Of a stretch of 64,000 nt of DNA, positions 25,149 through 33,260 are shown piece by piece. The DNA comes from CAZGOM01 sp964542875 (lineage in GTDB: Bacteria > Planctomycetota > Phycisphaerae > Phycisphaerales > Phycisphaeraceae). The position numbers were made by a program, and so were the translations under genes. The stretch is from positions 1-64,000 of the forward strand of contig CAZIWA010000002.1 of assembly GCA_964542875.1 (NCBI GenBank), in the 5' to 3' direction. A model generated the notes under the pieces. That model worked only from the letters and a program-made list of their open reading frames with translations. It was not told where the DNA came from and made no database searches. The number at the start of each line of letters is the position of its first letter. Positions within the stretch are counted from its first letter, which is position 1.

Positions 25149-26086
25149 TGATGGTCTTCCGAGGTGAATGTGCACGGCAGTTTGCTCAGTTTGTTCATGT
25201 CCAGTTGCTTTACAAAGTCTATCGCCGACATCGGCGCCCGGCTGGCCTGCGCCCCGGACCAGTAAGCAATCAGGCCGATCACCTTCTCCGGGCTCACCCC
25301 GTGTTCGCGGTACCACGCCACCCGGGTGTCCCCATGCCGCTTGGCCAGCCGCTTGCCGTCGCTTCCCAGCACTAGCGGCAGGTGGTGCCATCGGGGCACC
25401 CGGCCATACCCAAGCGCCTGGTAAATCAGCGTCTGCCGGGCTGCGGAATCCAGCAGGTCATCCCCGCGAATCACATCCGTCACGCCCTGGTCAAAGTCAT
25501 CCACCACCACCGCCAGTTGATACGACGGCAGGCCCGCTTTGGTCCACACCACCATGTCGCCAACGGAATGTTGAATATTGAAAGTGTGCTGCCCGGCAAA
25601 GCAATCCTGGATCGGCACGTCCCGGTCGGGCGCGATCAGCCGCCAGCTGTCTGCGCCGTTTTCCCGCACGGCAAACGGCGTGCTTCCCAGTCTGCACCGA
25701 CAGGTGCCCGGATACCGCAGCTCATGGTCTGACGCGTGAGGCGCTGACTGTGCCTCCAAAATCTCCTTGCGTGTGCATGCGCAGGGGTACACCTGGCCGG
25801 CCTTTTCCAGATGCCTCATTGCCGCTTCGTAACGTGAAAGGTCGGCGCGCTGGTAGCGCACATCCTTGTTATCCCAGTTCATCCCCAGCCATGTCAGGTC
25901 CTGAATGGCCATGGCATCCGCGCCGGTTTTCACTCGCGGCCCGTCCAGGTCTTCCATTCGCAGGATGATCCTCATCTTCTGTTGCCGGGCCAGCGCCCAG
26001 GTGATCAAAAAAGTCCGGGCATTGCCCAGGTGCAGCGCACCGGTGGGGGAGGGGGCCAGCCGAGTTGTGGCAGGGGGGACATTCAT
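25130..26086 (-). CDS. gluQ: Glutamyl-Q tRNA(Asp) synthetase
   Basis: A 318-residue truncated class I synthetase that attaches glutamate to the queuosine base of tRNA(Asp). It has the catalytic fold but not the anticodon-binding domain of GluRS, hence the short length. Motifs: APSPTGALHLGNA (11-23; HIGH equivalent HLGN), GKRLAKRHGD (KMSKS equivalent, about 244-253), and a zinc-type cysteine set in YPCACTRKEI and YPGTCRCR. LRMEDLDGPRVKTG is typical. A short GltX is the alternative, but the missing C-terminal domain favours GluQ. It overlaps the following DUF192 gene by 19 bp. Confidence 0.9.
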   Translation of the reverse strand: MNVPPATTRLAPSPTGALHLGNARTFLITWALARQQKMRIILRMEDLDGPRVKTGADAMAIQDLTWLGMNWDNKDVRYQRADLSRYEAAMRHLEKAGQVYPCACTRKEILEAQSAPHASDHELRYPGTCRCRLGSTPFAVRENGADSWRLIAPDRDVPIQDCFAGQHTFNIQHSVGDMVVWTKAGLPSYQLAVVVDDFDQGVTDVIRGDDLLDSAARQTLIYQALGYGRVPRWHHLPLVLGSDGKRLAKRHGDTRVAWYREHGVSPEKVIGLIAYWSGAQASRAPMSAIDFVKQLDMNKLSKLPCTFTSEDHQWLISS

Positions 26087-26150
26087 TGCGTGCGCTTTAT
26101 CCCAAAGGCATGACAGCCATTAGCACGACAACGCTAAATCCGCTCTTACT

Positions 26151-26171
26151 CCCTCTCTCTTTGGGAGAGGG
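26151..26171. repeat. CTCTCCC/GGGAGAGGG hairpin repeat
   Basis: CCCTCTC (26151-26157) pairs with GAGAGGG (26165-26171), followed by CTGGGGTGAGAGAG. Elements of this wording are widespread intergenic hairpins in many bacteria. It lies upstream of gluQ, within the 365-bp gap 26087-26451. Confidence 0.5.
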
Positions 26172-26340
26172 CTGGGGTGAGAGAGCCGCCTTTGAATGCG
26201 AAAGTGCGCTGAATAACCATCCTTTGTTTCCTGCATCGCCATTTTTAGTTTTTCTTTTCTGAATGTCTTCCACCCCTGAGGGTCGCATTTGCCAATCTTC
26301 GCATCCTAATTCGAAACCTGCCTTTGATCGACCCTCTTCT

Positions 26341-26395
26341 ACTTTCCGCCTCTTCCCTTCGCGTCTTCGCGCCTTCGTGGTAAAAATTCCGCTCC
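26341..26395. repeat. Dispersed repeat family B, copy 3 (single arm)
   Basis: The arm reads CCGCCTCTTCCCTTCGCGTC, then TTCGCGCCTTCGTGG and TAAAAATTCCGCTCC. No matching inverted arm was seen nearby. It sits about 57 bp upstream of the purN start. The remainder of 26087-26451 holds only the hairpin repeat at 26151. Confidence 0.6.
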
Positions 26396-26451
26396 TCTTC
26401 TACTCTCCCCACACTTTCAGCCTCAACCGGTTTGAAGTATCGTACCGCCCC

Positions 26452-27102
26452 ATGGCGATTCCCACGATTGAGCCCGGCCGTCCCCTGAAGCTTGCCGTCC
26501 TGATCTCAGGCTCAGGCTCCACGCTGCTGAACATCCAGCAGCGCATCCAGGCGGGCACCTTAAACGCACAGGTGGTTCAGGTCATCAGCTCCAAGCCCGG
26601 CACGCTCGGTGTTGAACGCGCCAACACCCTTGGGCTTCCGCTTCAAATCATCTCCCGCAAAGACTTTTCCGACACCCAGGCCTATTCCAACGCCAATCTG
26701 GACGCCGTGCGCAAATCCGAAGCAGACCTCGTCTGCCTTGCAGGCTTTCTTCAGTTCCTCACCATCCCCGCGGATTTTGAAGACCGGGTCATCAACATCC
26801 ACCCCTCTCTTCTCCCATCCTTTGGCGGCCAAGGCATGTACGGACACCACGTCCACGAAGCCGTCATCAAAGCCGGCTGCAAGGTCTCCGGCTGCACCGT
26901 CCACTTCGCCGACAACCAGTTCGACCACGGCCCCATTCTGCTCCAGCGCACTTGCCCGGTCCTTCACGACGACACCCCGGAAACCCTGGCCAAACGTGTC
27001 TACGCTCAGGAATGCGAAGCCTACCCCGAAGCGCTCCAGGCCATCGCCTCCGGCCGTGCCTTCAAGCGCCCCGACGGCACCTGCGCCATTCGTGTGTCTT
27101 AA
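26452..27102 (+). CDS. purN: Phosphoribosylglycinamide formyltransferase
   Basis: A 216-residue GART enzyme using 10-formyl-tetrahydrofolate, third step of purine synthesis, cytoplasmic. The ATG at 26452 gives the standard length; the longer open frame from 26263 covers repeat B. Key residues are visible: LISGSGSTLLN (18-27, phosphate binding), INIHPSLLP with Asn115 and His117, and FADNQFDHGPILLQ with the catalytic Asp158. The gene is alone; its 3' end overlaps the convergent ORF at 27099 by 4 bp, so purN marks the left border of the AT-richer island. No other purine gene is near. Confidence 0.93.
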   Translation: MAIPTIEPGRPLKLAVLISGSGSTLLNIQQRIQAGTLNAQVVQVISSKPGTLGVERANTLGLPLQIISRKDFSDTQAYSNANLDAVRKSEADLVCLAGFLQFLTIPADFEDRVINIHPSLLPSFGGQGMYGHHVHEAVIKAGCKVSGCTVHFADNQFDHGPILLQRTCPVLHDDTPETLAKRVYAQECEAYPEALQAIASGRAFKRPDGTCAIRVS

Positions 27103-27560
27103 GTTGAAGCCTGAGGATGTGTATCTGCGGACGGAGGAACTATATCTGTTTTCCGCATCACATCAGCAGTGTCATCAGCTTTGACTGTTTCTGTTATTAC
27201 CGCATCCGGTGCGACATATCTTGTATGGAATGTCTTGTCGAACTGTGTGGGTTTTTTAGCAAGGCCGGTTCGCACTCTGAATTGCTCCACCAGATCAGGG
27301 TCTAGCACATAAGTGCTGTATGTCACCCTGCTCAAGAGCGCTTTGAGAACTGCTCGTCGGTCAGACCGCACGCCTGTGTTTGTCAATCCAAAGGCGACTT
27401 CCTTAAACGCGCTGTATAACAGTTCTTCCTGGCGTTCTCCGGGGTCAGCCTGTTGGGCTCGGCGCCACATTAGTTTTGCATTGAGATATTTGTAAAACAC
27501 CCGCCATCTATTTTCACTGCGTGAGTCCTGTTCCAGAATAGGCCTGGCTTGCTGGAGCAA
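27099..27560 (-). CDS. ORF downstream of the SIR2-like gene; probable frameshifted C-terminus
   Basis: A 153-residue open frame that starts with TTG inside the end of the SIR2-like ORF (47-bp overlap, different frame) and has no ribosome site. It is helical and charged at the start (LEQDSRSENRWRVFYKYLNA, LLYSAFKEVAFGLTNTG) and has an extended Pro/Thr-rich end. The preceding ORF stops just after PPLVVVM, where SIR2-like proteins normally continue, so a frameshift at about 27545-27565 would join the two into one protein of about 455 residues. A genuine second gene of a two-gene module is the alternative. No known domain is recognised. The last 4 bp overlap purN tail to tail. Confidence 0.5.
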   Translation of the reverse strand: MLQQARPILEQDSRSENRWRVFYKYLNAKLMWRRAQQADPGERQEELLYSAFKEVAFGLTNTGVRSDRRAVLKALLSRVTYSTYVLDPDLVEQFRVRTGLAKKPTQFDKTFHTRYVAPDAVITETVKADDTADVMRKTDIVPPSADTHPQAST

Positions 27561-28467
27561 TAGTTCGCATTACCACAACCAGTGGCGGTTGATCACCGAC
27601 GGTATCAAGCCTGAAATACTCCCGGTATTCTGCGATATCCCCTGCCGAGAGATGTTCGTCTAAGTCAAATCCCGTACGCAACGAATATGCCCCGCCATGC
27701 AGCTTTACCACAGACAGCCGCTGATTGCGGAGTAATTGTGCACTGGGTGCGCCACCTTCACGGGTGATCTCATACACAGTTGGATCAAGACCTTCACTTC
27801 TGAGCGAGCTTTCGATAAAACTGTCGAAGTTTGTTGTCAGGATTAACCGGCTTCCAAGGAGCTGAGCTGTAAATGCGATGAACTGGTGAGTAACGGATGG
27901 ACGCCGGTTACGCGCAAAGTGATCGATGAATCCGTCGATCAGATTACCGTCACGGTCGCAAAGGTAATTCAATAGAGCGCGATATCCCGTAAATGAATGG
28001 ATTCGTTCCGATGCATCAAGCAGGGGGCTTAATTGTTTGTCTTTGATTAACTTCGCCAGTGCTGTTTTGATCGCATATGCGCCTGTTGGAGCAGGTCTGC
28101 GCAGTTCATCCACGAGTGCTTCTCGGTTAAGCATGCTTTCGAATCGCTGGCGCTCCGATTCGAATTTTGCGTGATTTGAATTGACGCTCTGGTTGGTCCA
28201 TAAGTTGGTATTTAATTCATGTAGGCTAGGCCATGGGTGGCTGCGGAGATAGCTGATGACCGACCCCTTACGCTCAAGCTTCAGCCACCAATAGAACCGG
28301 ACAAGGTAGTCAGAGAGATGAGCGGCCGTCGGAAATCCGGTATCAACTGAAATCCCCGAACCGTAGAGCGGAATAATCTGCCGGCCTCGCCGTCTGGCCT
28401 CCTTGATGATGTCGAAGGCTTGCCCTGCATTATCAAGGGTCCAAAAAGTGTTTGTATCCTTGCCCAT
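27514..28467 (-). CDS. SIR2-like domain protein (defence-type), possibly truncated
   Basis: A 317-residue protein with the SIR2 layout: nucleotide loop IIPLYGSGISVDTGFPTA (31-48), RLILTTNFDSFIE (207-219, with the conserved Asn213/Asp215) and SVVKLHGGAY (252-261, catalytic-type His257). In bacteria such SIR2 domains are NAD-degrading effectors of antiphage systems (for example in DSR, Thoeris and pAgo-associated systems), or deacylases; the long helical insertion between motifs favours the defence type. The ORF ends abruptly after PPLVVVMRTIAP, and the ORF at 27099-27560 may be its displaced C-terminus. Base composition is visibly more AT-rich than in the neighbours, which suggests transfer. 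No sensor partner was recognised beside it. Confidence 0.7.
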   Translation of the reverse strand: MGKDTNTFWTLDNAGQAFDIIKEARRRGRQIIPLYGSGISVDTGFPTAAHLSDYLVRFYWWLKLERKGSVISYLRSHPWPSLHELNTNLWTNQSVNSNHAKFESERQRFESMLNREALVDELRRPAPTGAYAIKTALAKLIKDKQLSPLLDASERIHSFTGYRALLNYLCDRDGNLIDGFIDHFARNRRPSVTHQFIAFTAQLLGSRLILTTNFDSFIESSLRSEGLDPTVYEITREGGAPSAQLLRNQRLSVVKLHGGAYSLRTGFDLDEHLSAGDIAEYREYFRLDTVGDQPPLVVVMRTIAPASQAYSGTGLTQ

Positions 28468-28783
28468 GTCCCAGAACTCCAGTCAAAAATGTTTATTTAA
28501 GAAATGCAGTCGTGCAACGAGGTCGGTCGTTCACCAATAATGAGTTGGTGTGACCAATGCCTTATGGCCCAATCTTTAATTTGTTCAACCCGGTACAGAC
28601 AATACACATGATTACAGGGGCTTAAGGTATTGTTTTTTGAAGAAAAGTCTTAGCCCGGATCGGAGTTTACTGATCTCGCATAGGACACGCAATGCTCGAA
28701 ATTGTTCTTAACAGACCATTAAATATATGTTGAATAGAGTTGACAAGTTTGATTGTTATTGATTTGGCTTTTGCCATTAACAT
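28468..28783. other. AT-rich leader of the SIR2-like gene with an inverted repeat
   Basis: A 316-bp gap, notably AT-rich. It holds an imperfect inverted repeat: GGTCGTTCACCAA (28525-28537) with TTGGTGTGACC (28545-28555), 58 bp upstream of the SIR2-like start, placed like an operator. No small ORF with a good start was seen. TTGACA at 28739-28744 on the plus strand has no matching -10 element. Confidence 0.4.
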
Positions 28784-29524
28784 CTACTTCCCCGCAGGCT
28801 GTGTCGTCTGCTCGCTCTTGATCATTTTCTCAGCCAGCTTGTTGGTCGTTTTCAGCATCCGCTTGAGGTTCGGGTACTTGCGCGCCATCTCGTACAAGTC
28901 GGCCAGTTTCAAGTCATCCTTGGACATATTGGCGATGGGTACGAAGTAGCTCATCTTCTCCCCATGATCATCCGTCCGCTCAAACAAGTATCCCGATTCT
29001 TTCCTGGGACCCACCGCCGGAAACACATCTGAAATGTGGCTGCTGTCCAGGTCAAACGCCTGATGTTCCCGCTCACCCGGTTGTATGGCTGCGGGCGCGA
29101 CCCCCATGGAGGTCTCGATGTGGTTGAGCATGTCTTCCACGTCGGTGGGCTTGATCCGTTCCAGTGCTGCCGTGTTGGCTTGCAATGTGGCCATCCGGGC
29201 TTCATCGGGCATCTGTCTGGCCCGTTCCTGTGCCTGGGTCAGCACGCTCTTAAGCCCTTCATGCGTTGCCACCTTTTCCGCCATGGCCCGGTCGGTTCCA
29301 CCCAGCAGGCCTCGATCTTTTTTGTCCGGTTCCACCAGGTCGCGCACTTCTTGAGGCAGCGTCTGGCGGGAGCTTGTCACCCGGACATCCCCTTGAATGG
29401 AAAACCCCCAGAAGTACACGTAAAACACAAACGTCAGCAGCACCGAGCCATGCAATATGAGCGACCCGGCCCAGCCGATGACGACTCCTTCTGATTCCTT
29501 TTTTTTCTGCGGGTGAATGTCCAT
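28784..29524 (-). CDS. Single-pass membrane protein with TonB-like anchor
   Basis: A 246-residue protein with a strong ribosome site (GGGAGG, 6 bases before the ATG). A short basic N-terminus is followed by GWAGSLILHGSVLLTFVFYV (18-37), an SxxxH-type transmembrane helix resembling TonB-family anchors, so most of the chain is periplasmic. The remainder is helical and charged (RQTLPQEVRDLVEPDKKDRG, VEDMLNHIETSMGV) with an acidic, Lys/Gln-rich tail; no TonB C-terminal domain is seen. Function unknown. It is separated from the next gene by repeat family A, so it is probably monocistronic. Confidence 0.65.
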   Translation of the reverse strand: MDIHPQKKKESEGVVIGWAGSLILHGSVLLTFVFYVYFWGFSIQGDVRVTSSRQTLPQEVRDLVEPDKKDRGLLGGTDRAMAEKVATHEGLKSVLTQAQERARQMPDEARMATLQANTAALERIKPTDVEDMLNHIETSMGVAPAAIQPGEREHQAFDLDSSHISDVFPAVGPRKESGYLFERTDDHGEKMSYFVPIANMSKDDLKLADLYEMARKYPNLKRMLKTTNKLAEKMIKSEQTTQPAGK

Positions 29525-29578
29525 AGGCCGCCTCCCGTTTTATCCGGGGATCGACTTAAACGCCATTCGCTAGAGCCC

Positions 29579-29755
29579 TGCGGCAAAAGCATTGGCCGAT
29601 GGCTTCCGCGCCGGGGTTGCCGGATGACGGGTTATCGGCGGCCTCCGAGAACGTCCCGTGCCGACCAAGGTGAATGCCCTTGGTGTGTACTATTTCCCAT
29701 TGCCGCTCCTCATAAACACCCGACAACGCCCGACCCGCCACCCCGGGTGCGCAGA
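29579..29755. repeat. Dispersed repeat family A, copy 4
   Basis: Begins GCGGCAAAAGCATTGGCC, continues with CCGCGCCGGGGTTGCC and GGATGACGGGTTATCGG, and ends with ACCCGACAACGCCCGACCC and CACCCCGGGTGCGC, the inverse of the start. AAGGTGAATGCCCTTGG in the middle is the inverted form of the shared AAAAGGGCAT core. It fills the 323-bp gap with the terminator that follows. Confidence 0.6.
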
Positions 29756-29786
29756 CGATCGAATTTTCGCATCCCTATTAAAACGA

Positions 29787-29820
29787 CCAGGGTTGCACAT
29801 GTCTCCACGCGCAACCCTGG
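29787..29820 (-). terminator. Terminator of the UDP-sugar dehydrogenase gene
   Basis: CCAGGGTTGC (29787-29796) pairs with GCAACCCTGG (29811-29820), 14-base loop, followed on the minus strand by TCGTTTTAATA. It lies 27 bp after the gene's stop. Confidence 0.7.
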
Positions 29821-29847
29821 GTCTTAAGTCAATTCAACTGCGATCTC

Positions 29848-31122
29848 TCAGGCCTTGCCGTTGCCGACCACGTACACCTTGAAGCCCGAAAGCTTCAGCG
29901 ACGTGTGGTTCAGCCAGTTGCGGCCGTCGTAGATCACCTTCGCCGCCATGTTGTCCGAAAACACCTTCGACGAAAGCTGCCGGTAAACCTTGTGGTCGGT
30001 CAGGATCACCGCGGCCACTGCGCCCTTGAGCGTGGCTTCCAGGTTCCGGGTGGTGACGATGCCGTGGTGGTCGCCTTCTTCGCAGCAGGGGTCGTGGAGC
30101 TGGGTGTTGATGCCCTTCTCCTTGCAGGCGTGGATGAAGATTTCCGCGGGTGATTCACGGGGGTCATCCACATCAGCCTTGTAAGACGCGCCAAGCACGG
30201 CGATCTTGTCGCCGGGCTTCACATGCCCGTGTTCGATGAGGCGAGCCAGGATCCGGTGCGCCTGCCCGTCGTTGGTGTGCCGGGCGGATTCCAGCAGCGC
30301 CGTGTGCTTGGGGTACGCCTCGACGAAGAACCACGGGTCCACGGGGATGCAGTGCCCGCCCACGCCGGGGCCGGGGTTGAGGATCTTCACGCGAGGGTGC
30401 AGGTTGGCCAAGCCGATGGCTTCCCACACGTTCACGCCGGAGTCTTCGGCGATCTTCGCAAACGTATTGGCGATCGCGATGTTCACGTCCCGGTAGGTGT
30501 TTTCCATCAGCTTGCACATTTCCGCGGTCAGGTCGTCGGTCAGCGACACCTTGCCCTTGCAGAAGCGTTCGTACAGGGCCAGCGCCTGCTCGGCCGATTC
30601 CCGGGTGAAGCCGCCGACGATCCGGTCGTTGTTGATCAGTTCCGCGACGGTGTTGCCCGGCAGCACGCGTTCGGGGCAGTAGCAGAGCATGAAGTCCACA
30701 CCAGGCACCAGGCCGGTTTCTTCAGCCAGAATCCGGCCCACGGTGTTGCGCGTGGTTCCCACCGGCGAGGTGGATTCCAGGATCACCAGGTTCCCTTTTT
30801 TCAGGTACGGCACGATCGACCGGGTCGCGCCTTCCACGGCCTTGAGGTCCACCTTGTGTTCTTTGGTCACCGGGGTGGGCACGCAGATCATGAACGTATC
30901 GGATGGTTCTGGCTTAAGCGAAGCCTTCAGGTTTCCGGACTTGCAGGCCGCAGACACCAGCGTGTTGAGCCCGGCTTCCTGCAGGATGCTTCGGCCTTCG
31001 TTGAGCTCCCCCACAATGCGCTTGTTGAGGTCCACGCCCAACACCTGAAAGCCCGATGAAGCAAGCAGGCTCGCGGTGGGGAGTCCGACATAACCCAGGC
31101 CGATGACGCAGATTTCTGCCAT
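29848..31122 (-). CDS. wecC: UDP-N-acetyl-D-mannosamine dehydrogenase (nucleotide-sugar dehydrogenase)
   Basis: A 424-residue enzyme of the UDP-glucose/UDP-ManNAc dehydrogenase family. It oxidises a nucleotide sugar to the uronic acid with two NAD+, supplying a building block for surface polysaccharide. The Rossmann motif is VIGLGYVGLP (6-15); the catalytic cysteine is Cys258 in GPGVGGHCIPVDPWF; ESTSPVGTT (116-124) and NTYRDVNIAIANTFA (208-222) are family blocks. The wording near the active site fits WecC better than UDP-glucose dehydrogenase, but substrate is an inference. The start at 31122 gives the canonical N-terminus; a GC-rich extension to 31155 is unlikely. No epimerase or glycosyltransferase gene is adjacent. 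Confidence 0.88.
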   Translation of the reverse strand: MAEICVIGLGYVGLPTASLLASSGFQVLGVDLNKRIVGELNEGRSILQEAGLNTLVSAACKSGNLKASLKPEPSDTFMICVPTPVTKEHKVDLKAVEGATRSIVPYLKKGNLVILESTSPVGTTRNTVGRILAEETGLVPGVDFMLCYCPERVLPGNTVAELINNDRIVGGFTRESAEQALALYERFCKGKVSLTDDLTAEMCKLMENTYRDVNIAIANTFAKIAEDSGVNVWEAIGLANLHPRVKILNPGPGVGGHCIPVDPWFFVEAYPKHTALLESARHTNDGQAHRILARLIEHGHVKPGDKIAVLGASYKADVDDPRESPAEIFIHACKEKGINTQLHDPCCEEGDHHGIVTTRNLEATLKGAVAAVILTDHKVYRQLSSKVFSDNMAAKVIYDGRNWLNHTSLKLSGFKVYVVGNGKA

Positions 31123-31290
31123 GTGAGGAAGTCCTTGAAGAAAGTGCCAGTCCAAAAGTGCCGATCAATAGAAGGGAAAAGTATAGCAATTTGAAGACGT
31201 TTCGCCCCGGCGCTGACAAAATCCTAATGGGTGTTCTACGACCCAAAGTAAAAATCCCGGATACTTACCCTGCGATTGATCGTGCCTTGT

Positions 31291-31839
31291 TTACCAATCC
31301 CCGCGCATCATCGCCGTCACCGCTTCGCTCACGCGCTGCGCGGCATCGTGCTGCCCGCGGAAATACGTATCGCCCACGATCTGCGTCGGCATGAACCGGC
31401 CCACCACCACCAGGCCCTTGCGCTCCCGGATCACTTTGTCCGTCAGGCTCTTTTTCCAGGTTACGTCCAGGGTGATGCGAAATTCCATGTCCTGCGGCAG
31501 GCCCGTGTCGCGCTCACGTGAAACCATGCCCTGTGTGACCGCGGTGATGGTCCCTTCCAGCGTTGTGTCCGCGGTCGTTGAATTGCTCACCTTGTACGGC
31601 GTGCGCGCTTCGATTTCGTTGGTCAGCGCCTTGGTGACATCGAATTCCAGGCCCTGGTAAAAGGACTTGTTTTTGAAGATCGGCACGTAAATCGTGTGGT
31701 ATTCCTCGCTGTACACCGGCTTGGTGGAATAACCGCACCCCGGCAGCGCCGCCACCGCGCCCAGCAGACAGAGGCACACGCCGGCAACGCCCAGCGCCGG
31801 CCGGGCCATCCACTTCGCAAGCCTCTTGATCCGCTTCAT
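31291..31839 (-). CDS. LptE-like outer-membrane lipoprotein
   Basis: A 182-residue lipoprotein with lipobox ALPGC (Cys35) after a hydrophobic signal; GAGGA precedes the ATG. The mature part (GYSTKPVYSEEYHTIYVPIF, then TKALTNEIEARTPYKV and a beta-rich end with TDKVIRERKGLVVVGRF) matches the planctomycete LptE family, thought to plug the LPS transporter LptD at the outer membrane. It follows the BamD-like TPR gene after 32 bp on the same strand, giving an outer-membrane assembly operon. This supports a diderm cell plan. Confidence 0.85.
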   Translation of the reverse strand: MKRIKRLAKWMARPALGVAGVCLCLLGAVAALPGCGYSTKPVYSEEYHTIYVPIFKNKSFYQGLEFDVTKALTNEIEARTPYKVSNSTTADTTLEGTITAVTQGMVSRERDTGLPQDMEFRITLDVTWKKSLTDKVIRERKGLVVVGRFMPTQIVGDTYFRGQHDAAQRVSEAVTAMMRGDW

Positions 31840-31871
31840 CCGGTAAATCCTCTTAAGTTACGGCACAGAGC

Positions 31872-33035
31872 TTACGGCACAGGGCGCAGAACATCTGCTT
31901 GACCGGGGATATCCGGCCCTGGGTTGGGCAGTGCTTTTTGATCGTCCTTGTTCCGGTCGAACTTTTCCCTGGGCCCGCGCCGCAGACGGCCGACATCGCC
32001 GGAATCAAGCTCCGGCGTCAGCATCTCGTTCTCCACGTCCTTCCCGGAGTTGGGCGGAACCACCGGGTGGCCCCATGCCACCAGTTTTTCCATCGAAATT
32101 CGCGCCGCCGCCGTCCGGGGATGCTCCTGCACCACCCGCTGATACATCGTGATCGCGCTCACCTTGCGTGTCTGGCCTTCGTACCACTGCGCCTGATGCA
32201 GCATCTTCAAAGCCTGGGATTCATCAATGCGCACCAGCAGGGCGTCGGCGCCGATCCGTTCCGCCGATGCCGGAAACTGCCGTTTGAACTGCCGCAGGCG
32301 CCGGTCGGCTTCAATCAACCCCGTCGCATCGAATTCCGGGCCTTTAAAGCTCGCCAGGCTTGCCTGAATCGCCCTGAGCATCGCCCGTTCGGTCTTGGCG
32401 CTCTTGGGGTAGTTGAGCATGAACAGCGAATACGCTTCCACCGCCCGGCGCATTTCCCCGCGGTCAAAGTAGTAGTCGCCCAGCAGCATGCTGGCTGTCT
32501 CGCCGATCTGGCTTCCCGGCGCGCGTTCCTGTGTCCGGATAAAGATTTCTTCCGCTTCGCTGTCGGCGTTCACAAACCGCATTCCCCACAGCTTGCGCTT
32601 CATCCCCGCGGCATACAGCTTGGCGATTTCCAGCTCCCGCTCCAGCGCGGTGTTGAACTGCTCCGTCCCCGGGTATTCCCGCAGGATCCGCTCGTAATCA
32701 AACAACGCCTTATATTCGTTTTTATCCGCGATCTTCGCATCCCCGCTCACCAGCAGCGCTTCGATCATCAGCGGGTGGTTGGGGTATTGCTCCATCCATT
32801 CTTCGATCTTCTCAACCGCTTGCTCCCCATCGCCCTGGGCGATCAGCCTTCGGACCTCCAGCAGCTTTCCCTCCGGCGATTCCGGGTCCACCTTCGCCTG
32901 CTGGATCCACGCCCCTCCCTCCATCACATACTCGTCCTGAGCGCCGGCATTCTGTGTCAGACACGCCATCGCGGCCACGGCGACCACACCAGCGGCCACT
33001 GCGCGTCCAAGCATGCATTGGGAGGAATGTCTCAT
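31872..33035 (-). CDS. Exported TPR protein, BamD/YfiO-like
   Basis: A 387-residue exported protein from the ATG at 33035; the longer open frame to 33278 runs into repeat A and is not supported. The signal (AVAAGVVAVAAMACLTQNAG) may be cut at AGA-QD or lipidated at MAC. Tetratricopeptide-like helices follow, with YPNHPLMIEALLVSGDAKIA, ILREYPGTEQFNTALERELE, LGDYYFDRGEMRRAVEAYSL and MYQRVVQEHPRTAAA, the spacing of outer-membrane assembly lipoprotein BamD. The Pro/Lys/Asp-rich tail is specific to this protein. It probably acts with a BamA elsewhere in the genome. The lptE-like gene follows directly. Confidence 0.8.
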   Translation of the reverse strand: MRHSSQCMLGRAVAAGVVAVAAMACLTQNAGAQDEYVMEGGAWIQQAKVDPESPEGKLLEVRRLIAQGDGEQAVEKIEEWMEQYPNHPLMIEALLVSGDAKIADKNEYKALFDYERILREYPGTEQFNTALERELEIAKLYAAGMKRKLWGMRFVNADSEAEEIFIRTQERAPGSQIGETASMLLGDYYFDRGEMRRAVEAYSLFMLNYPKSAKTERAMLRAIQASLASFKGPEFDATGLIEADRRLRQFKRQFPASAERIGADALLVRIDESQALKMLHQAQWYEGQTRKVSAITMYQRVVQEHPRTAAARISMEKLVAWGHPVVPPNSGKDVENEMLTPELDSGDVGRLRRGPREKFDRNKDDQKALPNPGPDIPGQADVLRPVP

Positions 33036-33109
33036 AGGGCCAATCCGATCCGATTCACGGTGAAAAAGACATTGTAGCCAAACACTCTGCCGCGAGCCTG
33101 CTGTTGGCG

Positions 33110-33225
33110 TGAGCTTTAGCGGGATTGCATCAGACAACATGCCCATGCGTTCACGGCGTCGAGTGATCGGGTTATCGCATATCCAGGAAGCGCAGGGGAA
33201 AATGTGCTGCAAAAGGGCATGACTC
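33110..33225. repeat. Dispersed repeat family A, copy 5 (partial)
   Basis: Shares GATTGCATCAGACAACATG, ATCGGGTTATCGCATATCC and CTGCAAAAGGGCATGACTC with the other copies; the far inverted arm is missing. It lies between the divergent BamD-like and PhyH genes. Confidence 0.55.
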
Positions 33226-33260
33226 TTCCCTGGCAGCTTCCTTCCTTTCTTCCCGTCTTT

